A stretch of DNA of 64,000 nt from Psychrobacillus psychrotolerans (GCF_900115805.1 NZ_FOXU01000001.1:915196-979195), one strand, 5' to 3'; positions 19,141 through 27,339 are shown, counted from the first letter of the stretch. Translations and numbers: made by a program. The notes: generated from the sequence alone by a model not told the origin.

Positions 19141-19281
19141 ATGACTGAAACAGAAACTTGGTGGGAGCCCATTTTTACAGGAGCTTTCGCATTAGGGCTA
19201 AATAAAGAGCGTTTAAATGAATTAGAAGAAGAAACATTTTTATATTTTCAAGAGGATCAAGGTGAAATGGAGAAACACTAA
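19141..19281 (+). CDS. 46-residue acidic small protein, function unknown
   Basis: A short frame, MTETETWWEPIFTGAF... ending QGEMEKH, is preceded by a near-perfect GGGAGG ribosome site and followed by a strong terminator, so it is a real monocistronic small gene. The N-terminal half is aromatic and hydrophobic (WWEPIFTGAFALGL) and could be amphipathic; the C-terminal half is Glu-rich and helical. A sigma-B-type promoter sits upstream, which suggests a general-stress role. I do not recognise a family. Confidence 0.7.
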   Translation: MTETETWWEPIFTGAFALGLNKERLNELEEETFLYFQEDQGEMEKH

Positions 19282-19302
19282 TTGAATAATCTATTTAGGA
19301 TT

Positions 19303-19344
19303 TCAGCTTTTCCCTTCTATTGTATAAGGAAAAGCTGATTTTTT
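19303..19344 (+). terminator. terminator of the small stress gene
   Basis: TCAGCTTTTCC pairs with GGAAAAGCTGA over a 13-base loop and is followed by a T-run. Confidence 0.85.
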
Positions 19345-19388
19345 ATTTCCTCTTTATTTATATGCTAAACTACAATGGGTGATAATAA

Positions 19389-20117
19389 ATGAAGAAGATT
19401 TTTGCTTATCTAGTTCTATTCACTATACTTCTATATGGTTGTGATGAAAGTTCCACTAATGGTGTGATTCAAACTGATGGAAGTACCAATCAAATAGCTG
19501 TTGAAGTTGTGGAAGTTATTGACGGTGATACGATTAAAGTTAAATATAATGGAGACATAGAAAAAGTTCGATACTTGTTAATAGACACTCCCGAAACAAA
19601 TCATCACACTCTAGGAAAACAACCATTTGGTGAAGAAGCAAAGCAACGCAACAAGGAAATATTAAAGAGTGGGAATGTAACCATTGAGTTTGATGTAGGA
19701 AATCGACTAGACGACTATGGTAGAATGCTCGCTTATGTGTATGTAGACGGCGAAAGCGTCCAAGAAACATTGCTCGAAGAGGGACTAGCAAGGATAGCCT
19801 ATATCTTCCCTCCGAACACTCGATATTTAGACGAGTTTGAGGAAGCTTCTAAAGTGGCTAAAGAAAGAAGTATTGGTATATGGGAGACAGATAACTACGT
19901 TACTAATAGAGGTTTTAATACTGAAGTTCTAACTAATAATAATGCTGAAGAAAAATCCACAACTGAACAATGTAATATCAAAGGCAATATTAATCGGCAA
20001 GGCAAAAAAATTTACCATATACCTAGCGGGAAATATTATGAACAAACTAATCCTGAAGAATGGTTTTGTACTGAGCAGGATGCTATACAAGCCGGTTTCA
20101 AAAAGTCCGGTGAATAA
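19389..20117 (+). CDS. lipoprotein thermonuclease with C-terminal sunset-like module
   Basis: This 242-residue protein starts with a lipoprotein signal peptide (lipobox LYGC), so it is anchored outside the cell. Residues about 35-165 form a staphylococcal-nuclease fold: the Ca-binding Asp in VIDGDTIKV, Arg and Asp/Glu in VRYLLIDTPE, and the second Arg in DDYGRMLAYVYV, so the catalytic set is complete and it should cleave DNA and RNA. The last 50 residues contain CNIKGNI, IYHIPSGKYYEQT and WFCTEQDAIQAGF, the signature of the sunset domain often attached to secreted nucleases. It has its own terminator. Confidence 0.88.
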   Translation: MKKIFAYLVLFTILLYGCDESSTNGVIQTDGSTNQIAVEVVEVIDGDTIKVKYNGDIEKVRYLLIDTPETNHHTLGKQPFGEEAKQRNKEILKSGNVTIEFDVGNRLDDYGRMLAYVYVDGESVQETLLEEGLARIAYIFPPNTRYLDEFEEASKVAKERSIGIWETDNYVTNRGFNTEVLTNNNAEEKSTTEQCNIKGNINRQGKKIYHIPSGKYYEQTNPEEWFCTEQDAIQAGFKKSGE

Positions 20118-20160
20118 AAATACAATCAGTGGGAGATGGCGCCACTGACTGTATTTTTTT
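20117..20160. terminator. bidirectional terminator between the nuclease and yutG
   Basis: AATACAATCAGTGG pairs with CCACTGACTGTATT and is followed by seven T residues on the plus strand; the minus strand also ends in an A/T run. It serves both convergent genes. Confidence 0.85.
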
Positions 20161-20161
20161 A

Positions 20162-20746
20162 TTATGTTCTTGCGCCTTTTATTTTAGCTTCTGGAACTGT
20201 TTCTTCAGGTGAAATATCTGCAAAGGTTTCATTTTGTTCTTCTAAATCTCTTGTCCGATGCGCTAAACGTGAAGCTGCACTAGAAGCGATGCTCGCCACT
20301 AAATCATCTAAAAATGTATGAACTGCTCCTCCAATTTTAGTATCTAATTTTGAAATAAGTCCAATTTTATTTTTATCTAAATGGCCAAATGTAGTTACTG
20401 CTATACTGCCATAAGTAAATACAGCTCCCAATGCAATCGTTTCGTCTACCCCAAACAAACCTTCATCCGCTTCCACTATTTGTTGCAATGGTGCAGATAG
20501 CATTTTCTTCTCTGCCAACTCGTCAAGTTCGATACCAACTAATATCGCATGTTGCATTTCTCTTTTTTTCAATACACTTTTAACAGATTCTATACAATGT
20601 TCTATAGTAAGTCCCTTATTGTAAGGAAATTGCATCTCAAATACAATCTCTGCTATTTCTTCTAAAGTAACTCCACGTCTTTTTAACGCGTCTTTTGTAG
20701 CTTGCTCTACTTCACGAGAATGGACTCTAGATGTTTGTCTATCCAT
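20162..20746 (-). CDS. yutG: PgpA-family protein (YutG-like)
   Basis: This 194-residue protein matches the Gram-positive YutG branch of the phosphatidylglycerophosphatase A family. The conserved segments VFEMQFPYNKGLT, ADEGLFGVDETIALG and the final GAVHTFLDDLVASIASSAASR are recognisable; the acidic and His residues there form the probable metal-dependent phosphatase site. Unlike proteobacterial PgpA it lacks obvious membrane helices apart from moderately hydrophobic stretches. A role in phosphatidylglycerophosphate dephosphorylation is suggested by the family, but YutG-type proteins are poorly characterised. Confidence 0.8.
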   Translation of the reverse strand: MDRQTSRVHSREVEQATKDALKRRGVTLEEIAEIVFEMQFPYNKGLTIEHCIESVKSVLKKREMQHAILVGIELDELAEKKMLSAPLQQIVEADEGLFGVDETIALGAVFTYGSIAVTTFGHLDKNKIGLISKLDTKIGGAVHTFLDDLVASIASSAASRLAHRTRDLEEQNETFADISPEETVPEAKIKGART

Positions 20747-20846
20747 ATTGTTATCCCCCTTGTTGTTTCATCATTTCGTTTATTATACCTCTTTGCTAGT
20801 ATATGATACAATTTCTGTACTACATGAATGATATTAGGAGGAAATT

Positions 20847-21569
20847 ATGAACAAGGGAACTATACAAGATATATCGTTTTTTAGTGAGGCTTTACAGGAA
20901 GAAATGCAACTTCTAATATACTTGCCTCCAAATTATTCACCTCTCTATAAATACTCTGTACTAATAGCATCTGACGGAAAAGACTATTTTCAACTAGGAA
21001 GAATTTCTCGAATGGCTGATGAGTTATATGAAGAACAAGCAATTGAGAACTTAATCATAGTTGGAGTACCTTATAAAAACGTAAAAGATCGAAGAGATAA
21101 ATATCATCCAGATGGTTCTCAATTTCCTGCTTACAAACGTTTCTTGGCGCAAGAATTAGTACCGTATATAGATGAAAACTATCCTACTTATCAAGTTGGA
21201 ATGGGCAGATCACTAATAGGCGATTCGTTAGCTGCTACTGTTTCACTCATGACAGCTTTAGCCTATCCAAATACATTTGGAAGAGTAATAATGCACTCCC
21301 CACTTGTCAATCAGGCTGTAATAGAATCCGTCGAGAAATATAAAGACGTTCATGCATTTTCTCTTTACCACGTCATTGGAACGGAAGAAAAAGCCGTGAA
21401 AACAGGGGACGGTTTATTAACGGACTTCATTACTCCAAATAGAGAGTTACACAATTTATTTAAAAATAAAGGATTTTTGACCTTTTATGACGAATTAAGA
21501 GGAGACCATACTTGGAAGCTTTGGCAACCAGATATAAAAAGAGCGTTGTTGCAAAATTTTAGCCTATAG
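20847..21569 (+). CDS. yjcH: YjcH-like alpha/beta-hydrolase (putative esterase)
   Basis: This 240-residue protein belongs to the esterase D/Fes-like group. The nucleophile is the Ser in GRSLIGDS (strand-turn-helix elbow), a late Asp lies in the TPNREL region, and the catalytic His is in RGDHTWKLW. Secretion or membrane signals are absent. The gene heads a run yjcH-yjcG-yjcF on the plus strand, the same three neighbours as in B. subtilis. AGGAGG precedes the ATG at 20847. The physiological substrate is unknown; some relatives cleave siderophore esters. Confidence 0.85.
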   Translation: MNKGTIQDISFFSEALQEEMQLLIYLPPNYSPLYKYSVLIASDGKDYFQLGRISRMADELYEEQAIENLIIVGVPYKNVKDRRDKYHPDGSQFPAYKRFLAQELVPYIDENYPTYQVGMGRSLIGDSLAATVSLMTALAYPNTFGRVIMHSPLVNQAVIESVEKYKDVHAFSLYHVIGTEEKAVKTGDGLLTDFITPNRELHNLFKNKGFLTFYDELRGDHTWKLWQPDIKRALLQNFSL

Positions 21570-21629
21570 AGAAAGATTTGTTATAATAGGTAATATTGTT
21601 ATTTTAATAATTTGAGGAGGTAATGAAAA

Positions 21630-22145
21630 ATGAAATACGGAATTGTTGCTTTTCCATCTAAAAAGGTACAGGACTTCGCAAACTCCTATAGAAAGCGTTA
21701 TGACCCTCACTATGCTTTAATCACTCCACATATGACGGTCAAAGGTGTATTTGAAGCCGATGAAAATGAGATTAAAACCATCGCTGAAAAGGTTAATAAA
21801 GTAGTGCGTAATCATAAACCATTTACTTTAAAAACAACTAAGGTAAGTTCATTTGCCCCTGTTACTAATGCTATATACTTTCATGTGGAACCAACAGCTG
21901 AGCTAGTTAAACTGCATGAGGATTTAAATGATATTCAATATAATGAGGATGAAAGCTATTCTTTTGTTCCTCATATTACAATTGCTCAAAAGATGAACGC
22001 AAGTGAACATGATGATATACTGCCTCAATTAAAAATGATTGGTGCACAGTTTGAAGAAGAAATCGATCGCCTACATCTTTTATATCAACTGGAAGATGGA
22101 TCATGGACTGTATACGAAACATTTAGATTGTCTGGAGCTGAGTAA
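21630..22145 (+). CDS. yjcG: YjcG-like 2H phosphoesterase / RNA-ligase-fold protein
   Basis: This 171-residue protein has the two HxT motifs of the 2H phosphoesterase superfamily: PHMTV near residue 36 and PHITIAQ near residue 113. These His residues form the active site of LigT-type 2',5'-RNA ligases and cyclic phosphodiesterases. Length and sequence match B. subtilis YjcG, which has been structurally classed as a 2H protein. The biological substrate is not known. GAGGAGGT precedes the ATG; the stop is 3 bases from the next gene's start, so the two are likely coupled. Confidence 0.9.
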   Translation: MKYGIVAFPSKKVQDFANSYRKRYDPHYALITPHMTVKGVFEADENEIKTIAEKVNKVVRNHKPFTLKTTKVSSFAPVTNAIYFHVEPTAELVKLHEDLNDIQYNEDESYSFVPHITIAQKMNASEHDDILPQLKMIGAQFEEEIDRLHLLYQLEDGSWTVYETFRLSGAE

Positions 22146-22148
22146 GTA

Positions 22149-22577
22149 TTGGTGTACGCAAAGAAAGTGGAAACTGAAAAAGAATATGAAGATGCTATAA
22201 AAATTAGAAGAAAAGTTTTTGTTGAAGAACAGGACGTCCCTCTTCATCTTGAACTGGATGAGCATGACGAAGAGGCAGTACATTTTGTAGCATACGACGA
22301 AGGCACTCCATTCGGCGCAGGTAGAATTAGAGTTATTGAACCTGGAATAGGTAAAGTAGAAAGAGTATGTATTCTTCCAAGTTATCGTGGACGAAAGTTA
22401 GGTAATCTCATGATGCAATGCATGGAGGACTACTCGAATTCTACCGGCATTAATAAGCTAAAGCTAAATGCACAAAGTCAGGCCATTCTTTTTTATGAAA
22501 AAAGAAAGTATACTATTACTTCACCTGAATTTTTAGAGGCTGGAATTCCTCACAGAGCGATGGAGAAACAAATTTAA
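22149..22577 (+). CDS. yjcF: YjcF-like GNAT N-acetyltransferase
   Basis: This 142-residue protein has the GNAT fold. The acetyl-CoA pyrophosphate-binding motif V-x-x-x-x-R-G-R-K-L-G is visible in ERVCILPSYRGRKLGNLMM, followed by the NAQSQAILFYEKRKY segment that closes the acetyl-CoA site. The start is TTG at 22149, immediately after yjcG, with GGAG 11 bases upstream inside the end of that gene; translation is probably coupled. The acceptor substrate is unknown. A terminator follows. Confidence 0.88.
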   Translation: MVYAKKVETEKEYEDAIKIRRKVFVEEQDVPLHLELDEHDEEAVHFVAYDEGTPFGAGRIRVIEPGIGKVERVCILPSYRGRKLGNLMMQCMEDYSNSTGINKLKLNAQSQAILFYEKRKYTITSPEFLEAGIPHRAMEKQI

Positions 22578-22589
22578 TACGACAATTTT

Positions 22590-22626
22590 ATGGAGAGTTT
22601 TGACTAACGTCAGACTCTCCATTTTA
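22590..22626 (+). terminator. terminator of the yjcHGF run
   Basis: ATGGAGAGTTTTGAC pairs with GTCAGACTCTCCAT over a TAAC loop with a T-run. Beyond it, 22627-22886 is AT-rich and I see no gene or clear signal there. Confidence 0.8.
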
Positions 22627-22886
22627 CGTTTAAAACTTTTTTAGTGACCAATATTTACAAAATTTTCATTTCCGTGACATTCTTTCATGCTATATCATAT
22701 ATATACTATTAACGAATGAATTCAAACCATATATGTATCCATATAAAATTCATCAAAATATTCCAAACTTCATAAACATCCTAGTTGGAGATAAGACTTT
22801 TTATGGTTTTTTGTTTTAAATAGTAAAGCAGGAAATCTCCATTTTGTTTGAAAAGTTCCCGCTTAATCATAGGCTTTTCATCTCTT

Positions 22887-24242
22887 TCAATTAAAAACGA
22901 TTTGCACCCAAAAGTATAAGAGGGTTAACGTTACAATCGTTGTTATAGGAATTACTTTTATCGAGATGCTCAAATAATCTTTCCATGTAATTTTAATTTT
23001 ATTTTTCCTTAAAATGTCCATCCAAATAAGGGAAGCAAGTGTGCCAATTGGTAACAACAGTGAACCCATATCGCTCCCAATAATATTGGCAAGATAAATC
23101 GTTTTTAAAGTAATCGGGTCTAAGCCCATTTCTGTTAATGTTATCGTCCCAATCATTAAGGCAGGATGATTGTTAAAAAGGTTTGATAGTATAGACACTA
23201 ACCCCCCCATGATGAAACTAGCTTGGAATAACCCCTGCTGAACAATCGGTTCACACCACTCAACTAGTAGTGCAGTTAGACCGACATTGTGTAGGCCGTA
23301 GATAATTACGTACATAGAAAATGCAAAAAGTAGAATATGCCATGGAGTCTTTTTCAAAATATCTATTGGATTAGATTTTAAATAATACCCTCTCCATAGT
23401 AATAGAATCAGCGAACTAATTGCTGCAACAATTTCAATGGGAATATTTACATAAGAAGCAAAAAATAGCATCCCTCTTACAACTAAGACAAAGAATAGGA
23501 TCTTGAACATAAATTTACTACGCTTATGTTTCGTCTCCAGGGAGATGCTTGCTTTCAGTGGATGAAAGTTTTGAGTAAAAAATGATTCCTCCACATTTAT
23601 GAGAGAGTTTGGTAAAGTTTCAGGCAGTCTTTTCTTCACAATAACAAACATCAAACAGGACATAAATAATAACCCTAAAGTTGCTGGGACAAACATCATT
23701 AAAGTATGCATCCATAAAGACATATCAACAATCTTTAATGCTATTAAGTTAACTAGATTGCTTACTCCGATAGGTGCGCTGGAGGCAGTCGCAATTAAAG
23801 CTCCACTGATTAAATAGGGGATTTGTTGAGGAGGTTTTAGTCTCATGTTCTTAAGTAGTAGTATTAAAATGGGAGTTGTTATCAAAATACTTCCGTCATT
23901 ATTGAACAATAATGTCATTCCAAAACATAATAACTGTATATACCAATACAATCGATAACCTGATCCTTTTGAAAAACCTACAATTCTAGTAGCTACCCAG
24001 TTGAAAAAACCAAAGCTTTCCAATATAACAGCCATGACAACTGTCGATATTATCGTAATGGACGCCCCTCCAACTTTATCGATAATATCAAACACGTCTG
24101 CTAAAGTCACAATTCCTGCAAATAATAATATCCCAGCGCCAATTGTTGCTGGCCAAGCTTCATTTACTTCTCTAGGTCTTACAAAAATGACTAACATCGT
24201 AGATAGGAACACCAAAATGGCGATCCCAATTTGCAAACTCAT
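22887..24242 (-). CDS. ArsB/NhaD-superfamily permease (arsenical pump-like)
   Basis: This protein of about 451 residues has 11-12 hydrophobic segments and the ArsB/NhaD ion-transporter pattern, including ATIGAGILLFAG, FNNDGSILITTPI and SSAPIGVSNLVN in the first half and LSNLFNNHPALMI with SDMGSLLLPIGT in the second. It resembles arsenite export proteins, but no ArsR, ArsC or ArsA gene is adjacent, so the substrate could be another anion or organic acid. The frame is open 39 codons further upstream, but the start at 24242 has GGAGAGG ahead and begins the first membrane helix directly. Confidence 0.75.
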   Translation of the reverse strand: MSLQIGIAILVFLSTMLVIFVRPREVNEAWPATIGAGILLFAGIVTLADVFDIIDKVGGASITIISTVVMAVILESFGFFNWVATRIVGFSKGSGYRLYWYIQLLCFGMTLLFNNDGSILITTPILILLLKNMRLKPPQQIPYLISGALIATASSAPIGVSNLVNLIALKIVDMSLWMHTLMMFVPATLGLLFMSCLMFVIVKKRLPETLPNSLINVEESFFTQNFHPLKASISLETKHKRSKFMFKILFFVLVVRGMLFFASYVNIPIEIVAAISSLILLLWRGYYLKSNPIDILKKTPWHILLFAFSMYVIIYGLHNVGLTALLVEWCEPIVQQGLFQASFIMGGLVSILSNLFNNHPALMIGTITLTEMGLDPITLKTIYLANIIGSDMGSLLLPIGTLASLIWMDILRKNKIKITWKDYLSISIKVIPITTIVTLTLLYFWVQIVFN

Positions 24243-24450
24243 ACATATACCATTTCCTCTCCTTGTTATGATTGTCCCCTTCCTTGTATGTATATTCTCT
24301 TTCGCATTAGAGAAACGAGGTGTATGTCCATATTCTCTAAAATATTTTATGAATCTCACTAATTTACATAATAGAATAAATAAATTCTATCTATCCCCAA
24401 CTTCAAGAAGCATGAAATATTTCATGCTTCTAATTTTATATATACTTTTT

Positions 24451-25127
24451 TTATACTCCGTGAATCGTTTTTATATGATCTATATTTATATAATCCTTAA
24501 CTGCTCTAGCTGCCTCCAAAAGTACAACTTGTTCTTCTACATTTTTTATAGTTCCAATATGACTCTTACTTCCACCAATATTAAACACAATAATCTTATC
24601 TATAAATTTTTCTATTTTGTTTTTAAAAGTATCTACACTAGCTTCTGTCACTGCTGATAGTTGGAACTTCAGATTATTTAACCCGTAAGGACATTCATTT
24701 GTAGGATAAGGAATTAGCCACTTTAAATGTTTGGTAGATATATACATAGTTTTATAAATCGGCGAATAAAATTCAAAATAATCATCCATTATCTCAGTGA
24801 TATAACCATGTAGGGGCTGATCATCTATTAAGTATATTTCAGTGCTCTTTCCCTGAGCTTGATGTAGCGTTACTCGTAAGGATAGTTCATGATTATTTCC
24901 ACCAGTTTTAATACTAGAAGACTCTATTGGGGCAAGGGTATCTAACTCATTTTTCTTTAGAGGACAGAAGCTATGGATATGAATGATAGGAATATACATA
25001 TAATCTGTACCATTAAAAATAACTATAATATCTGTTCCCACATCAATTAGAGTACCCTTTAATACTTTTTTCCTGACACCTCTATTTGGACATACTCCTT
25101 CAGTAGACTTTGAATAATTTTATTCAA
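24451..25127 (-). CDS. CotB-like spore coat protein, read through a -1 frameshift
   Basis: The gene starts at TTG 25127 behind AAAAGGAG with 8-base spacing and encodes 21 residues (MNKIIQSLLKEY...VSGKK) before the frame hits TAA. The next frame continues seamlessly from the same point (VLKGTLIDVGTDIIVIFNG) but has no start codon of its own there. The joint is an A AAA AAG heptamer at 25065-25071. The fused product would be about 225 residues with three CotB/DUF2642-like modules of the type (G/K)-x-G-x-L-x-x-V...Y-I-x-x-x-H-I, ending IGGSKSHIGTIKNVEEQ...HIKTI. It clusters with two other CotB-like genes. Either the frameshift is programmed, or this is an indel or assembly error. Coat role inferred from paralogy. 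Confidence 0.65.
25065..25071 (-). other. A AAA AAG slippery heptamer at the frame junction
   Basis: On the minus strand the zero-frame codons GGA AAA AAG TAT TAA contain the canonical X XXY YYZ slip site used by dnaX and many IS elements. A -1 slip gives AAG then GTA TTA AAG, restoring the downstream frame exactly. A GAGGTG Shine-Dalgarno-like segment lies 5 bases upstream (25077-25082) and AAGGAG further upstream. I see no strong downstream stem-loop by eye. Confidence 0.6.
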
Positions 25128-25166
25128 GGTCACAACTCCTTTTAGTATTTACTCGTCCTTGAAACA

Positions 25167-26738
25167 CTACCGTCTTAACTTCCGGTACATTGTCGTTGCA
25201 TGTCTCATTAGCGATATATATTGTTTTTCAATTGCAGCTGTGTCGTGCCTAGAGTCATATATTGGATAACCATAAATCATTTCATACTGTCTCACTTTTT
25301 CTGGACTGCCCTCGACTCTTGGGTGAAAATATAATTTGTTATCTGTTTGTTTAAAATTTACCGCATTTGAAATTTGAACTGCTGCGTAATTCATCAAGGC
25401 AAAGTATTGCTGCTCCAACATTTCATTCACTTCTTTTTTACTCATCACATTTACATTTAATTGAGGTTTTTTTTTTTCTAATGTTCGCGGTGGATTATCT
25501 AAGATATCTAGTTTGTCTTGCCCATCCGAGTTTCCACCAAGTTGTTTTGAATAATCTGTCTGTTCATTTAGCTCCGGCTTGGACGTGGTCACTAATTTAT
25601 TTTCAATTGGGGGTGTCATTTTATTTTTCAAATCATTATTTTTTGGTAATGTAATAGTAGATTGATCACTATTCATTGAGCTCCAAGCCGTTAGAAGTAC
25701 ATCTTTCCCCTTCTCTTTCGACCTTTTTTCAGGAATATTTAGTTCTTCATTGGATTCAAAACTAACTTGTTCTTCTTCAATTTGATCTTTTATTTCATCT
25801 AGGTAAATCTCAAGTTTTTCTTCTGATTGAGGAGGAATAGCTTTATCTAATAATTTATCTTCAGCTATTAAGTCCGTTACTTCAATTTCGACTTCATCTA
25901 TACTGGATACTTCCTCTTCGAACTCTAAAATAATGGCCTCGGCAATTGCTAAATCTCCACTGCTACCTTTTAGCTCCAATTCAGCATTAGCAGAAGTGTC
26001 ATTATCCTCTAACCCGGTTATTTTAATCGGGTCCACTAATATATCAGTAATCCCAATCGTCACTGCCTCAACTTCTTGTTTACTAACTAAAGTACTAACT
26101 TTCTCTGTTAATTCACCAGGGGTTGGATTCTTCCTTACTTCCGGTTCGGGTAGAGGAGCTGTCACATTTGTAACAATCTTATTGGCCATTAGTTTAGTTC
26201 TGTCCTGTTCCACAGATAAATTCTCATTTCTAACCTCAATAGAACCTTTGCTAATAGTAAATCTATATAGTTTTTGGATAGCCAATTGTTCCTTCTTATT
26301 AGAAAAGTAGAGGTCACTTTCAGATATATTGCTAGAAATATCGGTAATATGTGGAATAGGAATAAAAAATAACTCTTTCCTATTTATTAGAATGATATGA
26401 TCCTCGAATATACTGCTTAATATTCCATAAAGAGTAGGAATTCCGTATTTGTTTACCGTAACCCATTGGTATCTTAATGCAATTAACACATCTGTCATAT
26501 CATTTCTAACTAGATATGGACTAAACTTCTTTGCTAGAGACAAATCGGTAGTATTCTTAGAAATTGCTTGTATTTGATGTATCGCTATATAGAAAGTATT
26601 TTCATTCACTTCCAAAACAATATGATTTTCTTGAATATCTAATAAGATACCTTCAACGAATTGATTATTAGCTAAATACAATCCTATACTCTTCTTTTCA
26701 TTGGCATATAATACGTTTTCGAAGTTTCTTTTCTGCAC
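25167..26738 (-). CDS. large CotB-like spore surface protein with long acidic linker
   Basis: This is a 523-residue protein. Residues about 1-60 and 75-150 are two CotB-like modules (FVEGILLDIQENHIVLEV...IAIHQIQAI and KYGIPTLYGILSSIFEDHIIL...IPHITDI). Residues about 150-420 are low-complexity, acidic and Glu/Ser/Thr/Ile-rich, probably disordered. The last 90 residues form a compact charged domain (NEMLEQQYFALMNYAAVQ, YFHPRVEGSPEKVRQYEM, ISLMRHATTMYRKLRR) that I do not recognise. No signal peptide or membrane segment. GTG start at 26738 behind GGGAGGTGA. It sits in the middle of the coat cluster, so assembly on the forespore surface is inferred. Confidence 0.7.
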   Translation of the reverse strand: MQKRNFENVLYANEKKSIGLYLANNQFVEGILLDIQENHIVLEVNENTFYIAIHQIQAISKNTTDLSLAKKFSPYLVRNDMTDVLIALRYQWVTVNKYGIPTLYGILSSIFEDHIILINRKELFFIPIPHITDISSNISESDLYFSNKKEQLAIQKLYRFTISKGSIEVRNENLSVEQDRTKLMANKIVTNVTAPLPEPEVRKNPTPGELTEKVSTLVSKQEVEAVTIGITDILVDPIKITGLEDNDTSANAELELKGSSGDLAIAEAIILEFEEEVSSIDEVEIEVTDLIAEDKLLDKAIPPQSEEKLEIYLDEIKDQIEEEQVSFESNEELNIPEKRSKEKGKDVLLTAWSSMNSDQSTITLPKNNDLKNKMTPPIENKLVTTSKPELNEQTDYSKQLGGNSDGQDKLDILDNPPRTLEKKKPQLNVNVMSKKEVNEMLEQQYFALMNYAAVQISNAVNFKQTDNKLYFHPRVEGSPEKVRQYEMIYGYPIYDSRHDTAAIEKQYISLMRHATTMYRKLRR

Positions 26739-26740
26739 TT

Positions 26741-26753
26741 GGAGGTCACCTCC
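26741..26753 (-). promoter_or_regulatory. Shine-Dalgarno hairpin ahead of the 523-residue coat gene
   Basis: GGAGGTGACCTCC is a perfect inverted repeat with a TGA loop (GGAGG/CCTCC) three bases from the GTG start. The left arm is the ribosome site itself, so folding would hide it. Sequence seen directly; regulatory effect inferred. Confidence 0.45.
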
Positions 26754-26763
26754 CTTATAGAAT

Positions 26764-26795
26764 ATTCGTCGCTTTTAATTAAAAAAGCGACGAAT
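26764..26795 (-). terminator. hairpin between cotB and the downstream coat gene
   Basis: ATTCGTCGCTTTT pairs with AAAAGCGACGAAT. The T-run is partly inside the stem, so it could be a partial terminator or an mRNA-stabilising hairpin after cotB. Confidence 0.5.
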
Positions 26796-26814
26796 GCATA
26801 CTTATTTACTAGCT

Positions 26815-27339
26815 TTACTTTGCTTCTTCTTGATTTTTTGATTCATTTTTATTATCTTCTTTGTTATTTTTATTTTCCTCTTTACCACTTTTATCTTTGT
26901 CTTTTTTCGTTTTTTCAATCTTCACTCCATAACTAATATTACGAATATGGAATAAAGCAACCCGAATTATTTCTTCGTTCGCCACAATTATTACGTAATC
27001 ATCTGTAACTGAATCTAAAACACCTTCTAGTGTCTCAGGCCCACCACGATTAATTTTTACCCACTGTAATGTTAGACAATTTAAAATACCTTTGAAATCA
27101 TCGGCTTGAATATACTCAAAATCTTTCGGTATTTCAAGATTGAATTCTGTCTGGTTTTTAGAATGATTCGTCAAACTTTTAATATGTTGTGTACTATAAT
27201 ATATAATTCCATCGTTTTCTGTTAATAAAGTAAAGTAATCGTCCTCAGCTGACAAGAGTAAACCTACTCTCGATTCTGGGCCTCCTCTATCTACTTTAAT
27301 TACTTTGTCTACTAGAGAGAGTAACATTTTCTTATTCAT
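26815..27339 (-). CDS. cotB: spore outer coat protein CotB (short form)
   Basis: This 174-residue protein closely follows B. subtilis CotB in its conserved part. The first module has VDRGGPESRVGLLLSAEDDY...IIYYSTQHIKSL, and the second has ADDFKGIL...WVKINRGGPETLEGVL...HIRNISYGVK. B. subtilis CotB is about 380 residues with an extra module and a long Ser/Lys/Arg tail that is phosphorylated by CotH. Here the tail is only about 35 residues and rich in Lys, Glu, Asn and Asp. Start ATG has AAAGGAGG upstream. A divergent charged-repeat gene lies next door, as cotG does in B. subtilis; no cotH is visible in the window. Confidence 0.8.
   Translation of the reverse strand: MNKKMLLSLVDKVIKVDRGGPESRVGLLLSAEDDYFTLLTENDGIIYYSTQHIKSLTNHSKNQTEFNLEIPKDFEYIQADDFKGILNCLTLQWVKINRGGPETLEGVLDSVTDDYVIIVANEEIIRVALFHIRNISYGVKIEKTKKDKDKSGKEENKNNKEDNKNESKNQEEAK

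Noticed and set aside
24001..24657. 218-codon plus-strand frame across the ArsB-like gene and the coat gene
   Set aside because: It is antisense to two genes, has no ribosome site at its start, and its sequence is a shadow of hydrophobic codons.
25065..25071. Simple pseudogene call for the CotB-like gene
   Set aside because: Not adopted as the first explanation because both halves are otherwise intact and the break falls exactly on a canonical slip heptamer; kept as an alternative.
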